From Alistipes sp. (GTDB taxonomy: Bacteria > Bacteroidota > Bacteroidia > Bacteroidales > Rikenellaceae), in the NCBI GenBank assembly GCA_017536555.1, contig JAFXHE010000013.1:1-64000 (forward strand): DNA of 64,000 nucleotides, given 5' to 3'. The notes under the pieces were generated by a model. That model was not told the DNA's origin and did no database searches. It was given only the letters and a program-made list of their open reading frames with translations. Made by a program: the position numbers and the translations under genes. Each line of letters starts with the position of its first letter. The stretch's first letter is position 1. Below, one piece after another: positions 51,488 to 60,184 of this stretch.

Positions 51488-52225
51488 TTAAATGTTCTTG
51501 TTGAAGTACTCCAAGAACTTATCCTTGTAGTTTTCGCCGAGTGGTATGTACTCGCCGTTATCCAAGAATATGCGACCCTTCGTGTAGCTCGATATATGCT
51601 TCAGGTTGACAATGTAGCTGCGATGCACGCGCTGAAATATCTCTGCGGGCAGTGATGCCTCCATATTCTTTAGGCGAAATAGGGTGGTTATGGTGTGGCT
51701 GCTGTCTATATGTAGGCGTACATACTCACCAGCACTCTCCAAATATATTATATCGGCAATCTTTACCAACTGTGTCTTGTAATCAGCCTTTACCGATATG
51801 TACTCCTTGTCTGCGCTCTCTGCCTCGTTTTGTGCTATAGCACTCTCTGCGGCGTGACATCTATCTACGAGGTCTACCAGCGACACAACCTTTGTTGTAG
51901 CCTTCTGAAACTCCTCTACGGTGAATGGCTTGAGTAGGTAGTCTATGGCGTTGAGCTTGAAGCCGTCGAGGGCATACTCCGAGTGCGCGGTTGTAAATAT
52001 TATATAGTAGTTGTTCGTCAGTGAACGCACGAAGTCCAAGCCGTTGAGGTCGGGCATATTTATATCTACAAAGATGAGGTCTATGCGCTCACTCTTGAGT
52101 AGCTCTTGCGCCTCTATGGCACTGCGACACGCCGCCACAAGTTCAAGCTGGTCGTTGCGCTCAATATAGCTCTTTATCTGTCGAAGAGCCAACGGCTCAT
52201 CATCTATTGCAATACATCTTACCAT
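51488..52225 (-). CDS. LytTR-type response regulator
   Basis: The receiver domain (about 1-120) has the acidic pair in IDDEP near residues 7-11, the phosphoacceptor Asp in LIFVDINMPDLNGLDFV near 55, and the conserved Lys in YLLKPFT near 104. A LytTR DNA-binding domain follows (about 145-245) with YLESAGEYVRLHI and IFQRVHRSYIVNLKHI, the family pattern. At 245 aa it is typical. It starts 4 nt after the sensor kinase stops, so the two form one operon. Target genes cannot be read here. Confidence 0.93.
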   Translation of the reverse strand: MVRCIAIDDEPLALRQIKSYIERNDQLELVAACRSAIEAQELLKSERIDLIFVDINMPDLNGLDFVRSLTNNYYIIFTTAHSEYALDGFKLNAIDYLLKPFTVEEFQKATTKVVSLVDLVDRCHAAESAIAQNEAESADKEYISVKADYKTQLVKIADIIYLESAGEYVRLHIDSSHTITTLFRLKNMEASLPAEIFQRVHRSYIVNLKHISSYTKGRIFLDNGEYIPLGENYKDKFLEYFNKNI

Positions 52226-52229
52226 AGTC

Positions 52230-53282
52230 TTACTTTGTTATGGGTATTATCAGCGTTACGCGGTATATATCCTCCTCCGCTTTATCTACCTTTAGTGTAT
52301 ATTGGTTGCCATACAGTAGTTGTAGGCGTTTTTGCAGGTTACTCATACCTATACCGCTACGTGCCGTGCCGTGCGTGTTGTGCTGGCTGTTTGCTACGGT
52401 GCAACATAGCATATCTCTCTTTATCGTCAGCTCAATGTCGATGAACGAGCGGTGGTTATAGCTAATACCGTGCTTAAAGGCATTCTCTATAAGTACGATT
52501 AGTAGCAGCGGCGGCAGAGATACCTTGCGGCACTCTATTGTCGAGGGTGCAGTAATGTTTATTATTACCTCATCTATGTACCTTATGCGCATTAGCTCGA
52601 TGTAGTTATGCAAAAACTCGACCTCTTTTTCAAGCGTAGTGCTCTTCTCTGTCGAGTCGTATAGCACGTAGCGTAGCATACGCGATAGATCCATAACACT
52701 CTTCTTTGCCATCTCGCTGTCGAAGTCAATCATAGCGTGTATGTTGTTGAGAGTGTTCATCAGGAAGTGGGGGCTTATCTGATATTTAAGATACTCCATC
52801 TGTGTCTCGATGTTCTGTCGCTCCAGCTCTGCCATACGCTTGTCGGTCTCCAGGGCGAGGTAGTAGAGTTTAATCATCGAGTTAGCACCCGTCATAAATA
52901 TACCAAGCAGCACGTTCCAATACCACTCAAGGTCGGTGAATGATGCCTTGTTGCGCAGATAAATGTCTGACTGCCAATATCTGTAGTCAATGATGTCGAT
53001 AGTACCAAATATTATCAACAGCATCACTATTAACAGCGAGCTGTACCACCAATATCTGTGGCGCAGAAGCAGCTTGGGTGCTAATATATTGTTGTTGATA
53101 ATGAATATCAGGAAGTAGGGCGCGATTTTCCCCCAGGAGATAATTATCTTGTTGATGTCTATTATCTTCTCGGACATAAGCTGTGAGCTCATTATGGGTA
53201 TAAGCAATACGATGATCCACACCAACGAGTAGACCATATTCTCTCCCACCTTTACCGTTTTTAGTCGCTCTACGAGTTTCAT
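52230..53282 (-). CDS. LytS-like sensor histidine kinase
   Basis: Four membrane helices (about residues 17-150) form the N-terminal sensor. The His_kinase domain follows, with YLKYQISPHFLMNTLNNIHAMI near 166-187, where the phosphorylated His sits in SPHFL. The ATPase part has LLLIVLIENAFKHGI near 262-276 and GIGMSNLQKRLQLLYG near 309-324. It signals through the LytTR regulator that follows it. Its -7 box ends only 5 nt before the ATG, so the mRNA is probably leaderless. The stimulus is unknown. Confidence 0.92.
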   Translation of the reverse strand: MKLVERLKTVKVGENMVYSLVWIIVLLIPIMSSQLMSEKIIDINKIIISWGKIAPYFLIFIINNNILAPKLLLRHRYWWYSSLLIVMLLIIFGTIDIIDYRYWQSDIYLRNKASFTDLEWYWNVLLGIFMTGANSMIKLYYLALETDKRMAELERQNIETQMEYLKYQISPHFLMNTLNNIHAMIDFDSEMAKKSVMDLSRMLRYVLYDSTEKSTTLEKEVEFLHNYIELMRIRYIDEVIINITAPSTIECRKVSLPPLLLIVLIENAFKHGISYNHRSFIDIELTIKRDMLCCTVANSQHNTHGTARSGIGMSNLQKRLQLLYGNQYTLKVDKAEEDIYRVTLIIPITK

Positions 53283-53287
53283 ATACG

Positions 53288-53295
53288 CAAAAATA
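53288..53295 (-). promoter_or_regulatory. -7 box of the LytS-LytTR operon
   Basis: TATTTTTG on the minus strand, leaving only 5 nt to the ATG at 53282. Confidence 0.55.
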
Positions 53296-53369
53296 GAATA
53301 TTTATATCAATCGACAAAACAAAAGTAGTGATATTAAACGGGCGCACACTTTTCTTAAACAAAAATTAC

Positions 53370-53377
53370 TAACTTTG
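53370..53377 (+). promoter_or_regulatory. -7 box of the HAD phosphatase gene
   Basis: TAACTTTG, 14 nt before the ATG. Confidence 0.65.
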
Positions 53378-53391
53378 CTCTGTAAAATTTT

Positions 53392-54060
53392 ATGAAGATG
53401 CTTAAAGGAGTGCTTTTCGATATGGACGGTGTTCTTGTAAACAACCTTGAGATTCACCGTGCGGCTTTTGCAGAGTTTTTTCGTCGTTACGGCGTTGAGC
53501 GCAGTTTTGATGAGTTGAGTCGTGTCTTTGGCAAGGGCAATGATGATATTATGGGCGAGCTTATGCCACGTGATGTCGTGGAGCGTGTCGGTATCCGTGA
53601 GTTGGGCTATGAGAAGGAGGAGATATACCGTGAGCTGTATGCACCCATCATCACGCCACAGCCTGGTCTGTTGCCATTTCTTGCGCAGTGCGAGGTCGCA
53701 GGGTTGAGATGTGCTGTCGGCTCGTCGGGGTATCGTGCAAACGTAGACTTTGTCCTCGACAAGTGCAACATCCGTAAATACTTTGAGGCACAGGTTGCGG
53801 GTGACGAGGTTACACGCTGTAAGCCCGATCCAGAGATATATCTCACGGCTGCTGCGAAGTTGGGTCTTCAACCTTCGGAGTGTATCGTTTTTGAGGATGC
53901 CGAGGCTGGTATAGAGTCGGCAAAGAGTGCGGGTATGCGTGTCGTAGCACTTGCTACAACATTTGATAGAGAGTTTCTTGCGACAACAGATGCCGACCTT
54001 ATTATCAATGACTTCCGCGATATCACGGTCGAGCAGTTACGCGAGTTAGTGGAGCGTTAA
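53392..54060 (+). CDS. HAD-superfamily hydrolase, beta-phosphoglucomutase-like
   Basis: The HAD motifs are complete. Motif I is FDMDGVLVNN near residues 9-18, with both Asp. Motif II lies in VGSSGY near 107-112. Motif III/IV are the Lys in RCKPDPEIYL near 144 and VFEDAEAGIESA near 166-177. The helical cap sits between motifs I and II, as in the beta-phosphoglucomutase and phosphatase subgroup. Whether it is a mutase or a phosphatase for a sugar phosphate cannot be told. At 222 aa it is normal. Its last 4 bp overlap the convergent SDR gene. Confidence 0.88.
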   Translation: MKMLKGVLFDMDGVLVNNLEIHRAAFAEFFRRYGVERSFDELSRVFGKGNDDIMGELMPRDVVERVGIRELGYEKEEIYRELYAPIITPQPGLLPFLAQCEVAGLRCAVGSSGYRANVDFVLDKCNIRKYFEAQVAGDEVTRCKPDPEIYLTAAAKLGLQPSECIVFEDAEAGIESAKSAGMRVVALATTFDREFLATTDADLIINDFRDITVEQLRELVER

Positions 54061-54848
54061 ACGCGCTCAAGCAGGCGGCGTATTGCGCCGATACGCAGTA
54101 TGGGGTATAATATACGTGCAGGGAGTAGTGCGCATACAGCCACTATAACCTTTGTAAAGAGCCCAGGTATAAGCCGTCTGCGTCCTTTAAACATTGCGCG
54201 TATGCCACGACGGGCAATCGTAGCTGGTGGAAGCATTACGCCGAGTCGACATAGCCAACGACGCATATTATCGTTGAGTGTATAGAATGGGGTGTCAACA
54301 GCACCTGGGAAGATTGCTGTTACGCTGACGTTGTATGGGCGTAGCTCGTACCATAGCGACGAAGCGAAGTTTTTTAGGTATGCCTTTGTTGCGCCATAGT
54401 GCGATATAGTAGGGTAGGGCAGCCACGCTGTCGCCGACGACATTATGAGTATGTGTCCTGCCCGACGCTGCTTCATATCATCGCCAAAGAGTCTACAAAG
54501 TAGCGTTGTTGTGGTGCAGTGTAGTGTTATGATATTCTTGAGATGCTCTGTGTCGGTGTTGACAAGTGTGGAAAAAAGCAATATTCCAGCATTGCAGACA
54601 AGTACGTCAACCTGCCAGGAGTTGCTGTGACAAGTGTCGTAGAGTTGTTCTGCGCGGTAGCTGTCAGTAAGGTCGCAACATAGTGCGTGTGCCTCTACGC
54701 CGTAGTGCATACGCAAGTGCTCCACAACGAGTTGTAACTCTGTGGGTTGGTTGCTAACAGCAACGATATTGTAGCCACGTGAGGCAAGCTCCGAGGCGTA
54801 GTGACGACCAATGCCCGATGAGGCACCTGTTATTAGTGCGTAACTCAT
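54057..54848 (-). CDS. Short-chain dehydrogenase/reductase
   Basis: A classical SDR: cofactor loop TGASSGIGR at residues 7-15, NAG near 90, catalytic Ser in IMSSATAW near 141, and Tyr/Lys in HYGATKAYL near 155-160. The C-terminal 60 residues are basic and hydrophobic (RRRLIPGLFTKVIVAVCALLPARILYPILR), suggesting membrane association, as in some lipid-acting SDRs. The substrate is unknown. At 263 aa it is normal. The -7 box ends 4 nt before ATG, so the message is probably leaderless. The 3' end overlaps the HAD gene by 4 bp. Confidence 0.9.
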   Translation of the reverse strand: MSYALITGASSGIGRHYASELASRGYNIVAVSNQPTELQLVVEHLRMHYGVEAHALCCDLTDSYRAEQLYDTCHSNSWQVDVLVCNAGILLFSTLVNTDTEHLKNIITLHCTTTTLLCRLFGDDMKQRRAGHILIMSSATAWLPYPTISHYGATKAYLKNFASSLWYELRPYNVSVTAIFPGAVDTPFYTLNDNMRRWLCRLGVMLPPATIARRGIRAMFKGRRRLIPGLFTKVIVAVCALLPARILYPILRIGAIRRLLERV

Positions 54849-54852
54849 AGTG

Positions 54853-54860
54853 CAAAGTTA
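54853..54860 (-). promoter_or_regulatory. -7 box of the SDR gene
   Basis: TAACTTTG on the minus strand, 4 nt before the ATG at 54848. Confidence 0.65.
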
Positions 54861-54898
54861 ATATTTTTAGTGTGATTTTTAAACGTGAGAAGATAAAA

Positions 54899-55390
54899 AT
54901 GGCGAAAAAGATAGAAAAGACCAATGCTGCTCGCCTCTTGGATAGGGCGAAGATAGCCTATGACCTTGTGCCATATACCGTTGATGAGGATAATCTTGCT
55001 GCAACGCACGTTGCCGAGGAGCTTGGCGAGGATATAGCTACGGTCTTTAAGACGCTTGTGCTGAAGGGTGACCGCACGGGTTATTTCGTGTGCGTTGTTC
55101 CTGGCGACCACGAGGTAGACCTTAAAGCTGCTGCGCGCGTGTCGGGAAATAAGAAGGCTGACCTTATACCTATGAAAGAGCTGTTGCCGACAACGGGGTA
55201 TATACGTGGAGGATGCTCGCCAATAGGTATGCGTAAGCCGTTTCCGACATTTATACACTCGACGTGTCGTGACCATACGCGCATATACATAAGTGCAGGC
55301 ATAAGGGGGTTGCAGATTGCCATTGCGCCCGATGACCTTATATCATATACGCGTGCAACGGTTGCCGATATATCAACAAAAATGGGGTAG
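54899..55390 (+). CDS. ybaK: Cys-tRNA(Pro) deacylase, YbaK/EbsC family
   Basis: The enzyme hydrolyses Cys wrongly charged on tRNA-Pro. The YbaK fold is seen in LVPYTVDEDNLAATHVAEELG, in VFKTLVLKGD near residues 47-56 (the essential Lys) and in GGCSPIGMRKPFPTFIHST near 103-121. At 163 aa from ATG 54899 (MAKKIEKTNAARLLD) it has the usual size; an in-frame ATG 27 nt upstream adds residues that do not fit. The stop codon lies within the terminator hairpin at 55383-55406, shared with the convergent NifX-like gene. Confidence 0.92.
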   Translation: MAKKIEKTNAARLLDRAKIAYDLVPYTVDEDNLAATHVAEELGEDIATVFKTLVLKGDRTGYFVCVVPGDHEVDLKAAARVSGNKKADLIPMKELLPTTGYIRGGCSPIGMRKPFPTFIHSTCRDHTRIYISAGIRGLQIAIAPDDLISYTRATVADISTKMG

Positions 55391-55406
55391 TGCTATCACT
55401 ACCCCA
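55383..55406. terminator. Bidirectional terminator overlapping the ybaK stop
   Basis: TGGGGTAGTG (55383-55392) pairs with CACTACCCCA (55397-55406), loop CTAT. The ybaK stop TAG (55388-55390) is inside the stem. Confidence 0.82.
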
Positions 55407-55423
55407 ATCTTTTATTATCTCTA

Positions 55424-55777
55424 TTAGTGGTTGTGGCACTCGTGGTGGTCGCATCCCTCGCCCGAGTCCATTATAAACCCTAACAAATAGCCCTTTACAA
55501 CAGCCTCAATATCACCCTTGCAGCCACGTACAACCTTGATGTTGTGGCTCTCAAGTTTATTCTTTGCACCCTCGCCCATATTGCCAGCAAGCATTACGTT
55601 TATGCCCATACGCTCCATCTCTGCGGCAATGCCCGACTTGCAGCCGCAGCCCTCTGGGGAGTCAAGACGTGAGGTTGCGACGATGGTGTTATTCTCAATC
55701 TCAAATATTGTGTAGTAGGCGCAGTGGCCGAAGTGGTCGTCTATGTGCCCGTCACGTGTTGGTACTGCTATCTTCAT
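55424..55777 (-). CDS. NifX/NifB-like dinitrogenase cofactor family protein
   Basis: This 117-aa protein belongs to the small Fe-Mo cofactor-binding-like family (DiMCo). It shows IAVPTRDGHIDDHFGHCAYYTIFEI at residues 3-27, EGCGCKSGIA near 42-51 and the G-x-A-K turn near 70. The tail is rich in Cys and His (GEGCDHHECHNH), apt for metal binding. Such proteins occur widely in anaerobes without nitrogenase, and no nif gene is nearby, so a role in iron-sulfur or other metal handling is more likely than nitrogen fixation. Confidence 0.87.
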   Translation of the reverse strand: MKIAVPTRDGHIDDHFGHCAYYTIFEIENNTIVATSRLDSPEGCGCKSGIAAEMERMGINVMLAGNMGEGAKNKLESHNIKVVRGCKGDIEAVVKGYLLGFIMDSGEGCDHHECHNH

Positions 55778-55792
55778 AGTATTAAATATAAA

Positions 55793-55835
55793 ATCGGGGC
55801 GTATGGATACACTGAAATCTCCAAGTCGCCCCGAT
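55793..55835 (-). terminator. Terminator of mdh
   Basis: ATCGGGGCG (55793-55801) pairs with CGCCCCGAT (55827-55835). It follows the leftward mdh and is U-rich past the stem on that strand. Confidence 0.7.
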
Positions 55836-55872
55836 GATTATAACGTCGCAGATGCGCCGTTGTTACAAAAAA

Positions 55873-56865
55873 TTACAAGTTGGGGTTAATCTTTGACCAC
55901 TCCTCAATTGCGGGAACGATGCCGAGAGTAACTAACTCGTCACGCATCTTGCAGAGGTGAGCATAAGAGGCATCAAGCTTTGCCAACTCCTCCTCGGTGC
56001 CTACGGGCATCTTGTAAGAGCAACCGTTCTTGTCGAGAACAGTGTCCATAGCCATCATAATATGGTTGTACTTCTCGTTAGATACGTATGTACCTGCGGG
56101 GAAACGGAAAGGCTCGCCACCCATTACCGAGCGAATCATCTCTACAGAGAGGTATGAGGGGCTCTGGAATGATGAACGACCACGCAACTTGATGATAGCT
56201 GCACCGCCCTGTGTTACATCCTTCTTCATCTGCTCCCACTCTGCCTCGGGGAACTCCTCTGTGCCGATGATGTCAGTGAGCTTGCGACCAGCAACCTTTA
56301 CTGCGCTGCCGAATACTGCCATCTGCTCGCCGTGACCACCATAGGTTGCGCAACCCTCGATCTCGCTCTGCATAACGCCGAACTTCTTTGCAAGTGCGCT
56401 CTTAAGACGTGTGGTGTCAAGACCTGCAAGTGTAGTAACCTGACCAGGCTTCAAACCAGAGTAGAGCAATGTTACAAGACCAGTGAGGTCAGCAGGGTTG
56501 AAGATGATAACAACGTGCTTTACGTCGGGGCAATATGTCTTGATGTTCTTGCCGAGCTGCTCTGCAATCTCGCAGTTACCCTTAAGCAAGTCCTCACGAG
56601 TCATACCCTCCTTGCGGGGAGCACCACCTGAAGAGATGATATATTTTGCATCCTTGAAAGCCTCTGCTACATCGGTGGTAGCTGTGATGTTTACGTTATC
56701 GAAGCCGCTCTGGCGCATCTCCTCTGCAACGCCCTCGGGAGAGAAAACGTCATAAAGACAGATGTTGTTGGTAAGACCCATCATAAGAGCCGACTGAACC
56801 ATATTTGAGCCGATCATACCGGCAGCACCAACGATAACGAGCTTGTCGTTTGTTAAGAAAGCCAT
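55873..56865 (-). CDS. mdh: Malate dehydrogenase
   Basis: It interconverts oxaloacetate and malate with NAD(H), a step of the reductive branch from oxaloacetate to succinate in Bacteroidales fermentation. The Rossmann motif GAAGMIGSN is at residues 13-21. The active-site loop has APRKEGMTREDLL near 81-93, and the catalytic His lies in TYGGHGEQMAVFG near 179-191. At 330 aa it is normal. The promoter at 56973-56980 gives a leader of about 100 nt. It works upstream of the mmd decarboxylase operon in the same pathway, though transcribed separately. Confidence 0.94.
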   Translation of the reverse strand: MAFLTNDKLVIVGAAGMIGSNMVQSALMMGLTNNICLYDVFSPEGVAEEMRQSGFDNVNITATTDVAEAFKDAKYIISSGGAPRKEGMTREDLLKGNCEIAEQLGKNIKTYCPDVKHVVIIFNPADLTGLVTLLYSGLKPGQVTTLAGLDTTRLKSALAKKFGVMQSEIEGCATYGGHGEQMAVFGSAVKVAGRKLTDIIGTEEFPEAEWEQMKKDVTQGGAAIIKLRGRSSFQSPSYLSVEMIRSVMGGEPFRFPAGTYVSNEKYNHIMMAMDTVLDKNGCSYKMPVGTEEELAKLDASYAHLCKMRDELVTLGIVPAIEEWSKINPNL

Positions 56866-56972
56866 AATTTTACTTGATTTTAAGTTATTTAAATTGTTTG
56901 CTATTGTCTAATTTTTCTTGTGTCGTATGTTGTGTTTTGTGCGTCCACACCTTGTACGGCGCAATATCCTTG

Positions 56973-56980
56973 CAAAATTA
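56973..56980 (-). promoter_or_regulatory. -7 box of mdh
   Basis: TAATTTTG on the minus strand, about 108 nt before the ATG. Confidence 0.55.
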
Positions 56981-57108
56981 GAAAACATTTCAACCATTTG
57001 CAAATTATAAACGCAAAAAAATATGATTGAGTATGGATAAATAATTTTGCGTTATTACTACATAAGAATTATTGATTCTATTTTGTTGCTATTGTGAATA
57101 GTTTTTGT

Positions 57109-57116
57109 TACTTTTG
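57109..57116 (+). promoter_or_regulatory. -7 box of the suf operon
   Basis: TACTTTTG, 20 nt before the sufB ATG. I see no clear IscR-type site around it. Confidence 0.65.
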
Positions 57117-57136
57117 CGTGCTATTAAATAAAGAAT

Positions 57137-58582
57137 ATGTCAGAGAACACAAATAATATATTAGACTCCCTCGAAAAGAGTGACTACAAGTATGGCTTCG
57201 TGACCGATATCGAGACCGAAACAATACCTCGTGGTTTGTCGGAGGATGTCATTCGCCTTATCTCCGAAAAGAAGGGCGAGCCCGACTGGATGTTAGAGCG
57301 TCGACTGAAGGCGTATCGCCATTGGCTTACACTTAAGCACCCCAATTGGGCTCATCTTGATATACCAGAGATAGACTTTCAAGATGTCATCTACTACGCC
57401 GCCCCAAAGCCTAAAAAGCAGCTCAACTCAATGGATGAGGTCGACCCCGAGCTGAAGCGCACCTTCGATAAGCTGGGTATTCCTCTTGAGGAGCAGATGG
57501 CGTTGGCGGGTGTCGCTGTTGATGCCGTTATGGACTCGGTCTCTGTTAAGACCACCTTTCGTGATACGCTCGCCGAGAAGGGTATTATCTTCTGCTCTAT
57601 ATCGGAGGCTATCAAGGAGCACCCAGAGCTTATAAAAAAGTATCTTGGCTCTGTTGTTCCGTATACCGATAATTTCTACGCCGCACTCAATGCCGCTGTA
57701 TTTAGTGATGGCTCGTTCTGCTATATCCCCAAAGGTGTGCATTGCCCTATGGAGCTATCTACCTACTTCCGCATCAATGCCGAGGGTACGGGACAGTTCG
57801 AGCGCACACTTATTGTTGCTGACGAGGGCTCCTATGTGAGCTACCTTGAAGGTTGTACCGCTCCGCAGCGTGATGAAAACCAGCTGCACGCAGCAGTCGT
57901 TGAGATTGTTGTGGAGCGCGATGCCGATGTGAAGTACTCAACGGTGCAGAATTGGTATCCAGGCGATAAGAATGGTAAGGGTGGTATCTATAACTTTGTT
58001 ACGAAGCGCGGTCTGTGCCGTGAGGGTGCGCACCTCTCGTGGACACAGGTAGAGACGGGCTCGGCCATTACGTGGAAGTATCCCAGCTGTGTGCTTCTTG
58101 GCGATAACTCGTCGGGCGAGTTCTACTCGGTTGCGATGACCAATAACTATCAGCAGGCAGATACAGGTACCAAGATGATACATATCGGCAAGAATACCCG
58201 CTCGCGTATCGTCTCAAAGGGTATCTCTGCAGGTATGTCGCAGAATGCTTATCGTGGTATGGTTAAGGTTGCGCGAGGTGCCGACAATGCACGAAACTAC
58301 TCGCAGTGCGACTCGCTGCTTATCGGCGATAAGTGTGGGGCGCATACATTCCCCGTTATCAATAGCCATAACCCTTCAGCGGTATTGGAGCACGAGGCTA
58401 CAACGTCGAAGATTTCGGAGGATCAGCTCTTTTATAGCCGTCAGCGTGGACTCTCTACGGAGGATGCTGTAGGTATGATTGTCAATGGCTATGCTCGTGA
58501 GGTGCTTACCAAGCTGCCAATGGAGTTTGCTGTTGAAGCGCAGAAGTTGCTCGCTATCAGCTTGGAGGGTAGCGTGGGTTAA
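57137..58582 (+). CDS. sufB: Fe-S cluster scaffold subunit SufB
   Basis: SufB is the main scaffold of the SufBC2D complex, on which Fe-S clusters form. At 481 aa it is the usual length. The core beta-helix shows [21 protein letters not shown] near residues 194-214, [20 protein letters not shown] near 238-257 and [23 protein letters not shown] near 382-404. The last holds the conserved cluster-binding Cys. The C-terminal [22 protein letters not shown] is shared with SufD. It leads sufB-sufC-sufD-sufS, with 42 nt before sufC. Confidence 0.97.
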   Translation: MSENTNNILDSLEKSDYKYGFVTDIETETIPRGLSEDVIRLISEKKGEPDWMLERRLKAYRHWLTLKHPNWAHLDIPEIDFQDVIYYAAPKPKKQLNSMDEVDPELKRTFDKLGIPLEEQMALAGVAVDAVMDSVSVKTTFRDTLAEKGIIFCSISEAIKEHPELIKKYLGSVVPYTDNFYAALNAAVFSDGSFCYIPKGVHCPMELSTYFRINAEGTGQFERTLIVADEGSYVSYLEGCTAPQRDENQLHAAVVEIVVERDADVKYSTVQNWYPGDKNGKGGIYNFVTKRGLCREGAHLSWTQVETGSAITWKYPSCVLLGDNSSGEFYSVAMTNNYQQADTGTKMIHIGKNTRSRIVSKGISAGMSQNAYRGMVKVARGADNARNYSQCDSLLIGDKCGAHTFPVINSHNPSAVLEHEATTSKISEDQLFYSRQRGLSTEDAVGMIVNGYAREVLTKLPMEFAVEAQKLLAISLEGSVG

Positions 58583-58624
58583 TTCTGTCATATTTAGTAA
58601 ATAAGAACGAAAAAGATAAACGAT

Positions 58625-59380
58625 ATGTTAAAGGTAGAAAATCTACACGCCTCTGTGGGCGATAAAGATATTTTGAAAGGTATAAATCTTACCGTCAAGG
58701 CAGGTGAAGTACACGCCATAATGGGGCCTAATGGCTCTGGTAAGAGTACTCTTGCTTCGGTGTTGGCTGGTAACGAGAAGTTTACTGTGACCGAAGGTAA
58801 GGTGGAGTTCTTGGGTAAGGATATGTTGTCGCTCTCTATCGAGGAGCGTTCACGTATGGGTCTCTTTCTTGGTTTCCAGTATCCTGTTGAGATTCCAGGT
58901 GTTACTATGGCAAACTTTATGAAGCTCGCGGTAAATGAGCAGCGTAAGGCTCGTGGTCTTGAGCCGTTGTCTGCTGCCGAGTACCTGCGTATGATGCGCG
59001 AGAAGAGTGCTGTTGTTGAACTTGATTCAAAGCTCACATCACGCGCTGTGAATGAGGGCTTTTCGGGCGGTGAAAAGAAGAAGAATGAGATATTCCAGAT
59101 GGCAATGCTCGATCCGAAGTTGGCGATTCTCGATGAGACGGACTCTGGTCTCGATATTGACGCTTTGCGTATTGTTGCTACGGGTGTAACGCGCCTACAT
59201 ACTCCAGAGAATGCAACTGTTGTCATCACGCACTACCAGCGTCTGTTGGACTACATCGTGCCCGACTTTGTTCACGTGCTGTACAAGGGTCGTATCATCT
59301 ATTCTGGCGATAAGTCACTTGCCTTGAAGCTCGAAAAAGAGGGCTACGATTGGCTTATCAACGACTATAAGGAGGAGTAG
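58625..59380 (+). CDS. sufC: Fe-S assembly ATPase SufC
   Basis: This ABC-type ATPase drives shape changes in SufBC2D. Motifs are Walker A GPNGSGKST near residues 36-44, the Suf-type signature FSGGEKKKNEI near 144-154 and Walker B AILDETDSGLDID near 167-179. The downstream His lies in VITHYQRLL near 201. At 251 aa it is normal. sufD follows after 2 nt, indicating coupled translation. It is soluble, unlike transport ABC proteins. Confidence 0.97.
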   Translation: MLKVENLHASVGDKDILKGINLTVKAGEVHAIMGPNGSGKSTLASVLAGNEKFTVTEGKVEFLGKDMLSLSIEERSRMGLFLGFQYPVEIPGVTMANFMKLAVNEQRKARGLEPLSAAEYLRMMREKSAVVELDSKLTSRAVNEGFSGGEKKKNEIFQMAMLDPKLAILDETDSGLDIDALRIVATGVTRLHTPENATVVITHYQRLLDYIVPDFVHVLYKGRIIYSGDKSLALKLEKEGYDWLINDYKEE

Positions 59381-59382
59381 CT

Positions 59383-60183
59383 ATGACTGTTGAGCGTATA
59401 GTAAACGAGATGGTAGCACAGCCTGCGCCAGATACCCTTACGCCTGGTAGCTGGAGCCTTGTGGCAGATAGTTCGCGTAGCCTTGTTGTAGAGCAGGGTG
59501 TACGTGCCGAGCTACTTGTCATTGATGCTGAAGCTGCGGTCTCGATAGATATAAACGTTGCACAAGGTGCAGAGCTGCGAATGGTATATGTGTCGCAGAC
59601 GCAGAGTGCTAATCATATCAAGCTCACTGTTGCAGAGGGTGGACGATGTGACGTCACACAGGTTATGACGCACTCATCGGAGGTGCATTTTAACACTATG
59701 CTTGATGGTCGCTTTGCTACGTTTGAGCTTAACGGTGTCTTTGTCCTCACGGGTGATGATCGCGGAGGTGTCACCGTTGATGTTCATCACAATATGCCAG
59801 ACTGTACATCGTGCACCATTGTTAAGGGTGTTGCATCTGGTAGTGCTCACGGTAGGTTCTCGGGTGTTGTTTACGTAGCACCTGACGCGCAGCGCACCGA
59901 CTCGAAGCAGTTAAGCCGTAATGTTACGCTGGGCGATGCACGTATTGAGACACTGCCGCAGTTGGAGATATATGCCGACGATGTTAAGTGTAGCCACGGT
60001 GCTACTGTCGGTCAGATGGATGCCGAGGCTGTGATGTATATGCGACAGCGAGGCTTGAGCCTTGTTGATGCCAAGCGTCTGCAACTTGAGGGCTTTGTTT
60101 CGGATGTTGTGATGCGCTCGGCGATAGGTCGCATTGCAGAGCCTTTGCAGGAGCTTATTTCCGAGAAAATCAACAGACTTTAG
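59383..60183 (+). CDS. sufD: Fe-S assembly subunit SufD
   Basis: SufD pairs with SufB in the scaffold and takes part in iron entry. The C-terminal end is diagnostic: KCSHGATVGQMDAEAVMYMRQRGLSLVDAKRLQLEGF near residues 204-240, containing the conserved SHGAT. At 266 aa it is much shorter than E. coli SufD (about 420 aa), having lost most of the N-terminal helical part; the beta-helix core and C-terminal domain remain. It starts 2 nt after sufC and ends 1 nt before sufS. Confidence 0.9.
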   Translation: MTVERIVNEMVAQPAPDTLTPGSWSLVADSSRSLVVEQGVRAELLVIDAEAAVSIDINVAQGAELRMVYVSQTQSANHIKLTVAEGGRCDVTQVMTHSSEVHFNTMLDGRFATFELNGVFVLTGDDRGGVTVDVHHNMPDCTSCTIVKGVASGSAHGRFSGVVYVAPDAQRTDSKQLSRNVTLGDARIETLPQLEIYADDVKCSHGATVGQMDAEAVMYMRQRGLSLVDAKRLQLEGFVSDVVMRSAIGRIAEPLQELISEKINRL

Positions 60184-60184
60184 G

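Noticed and set aside
55424..55777. Nitrogen-fixation gene
   Set aside because: NifX-like proteins are common in non-fixing anaerobes and no nitrogenase gene is near.
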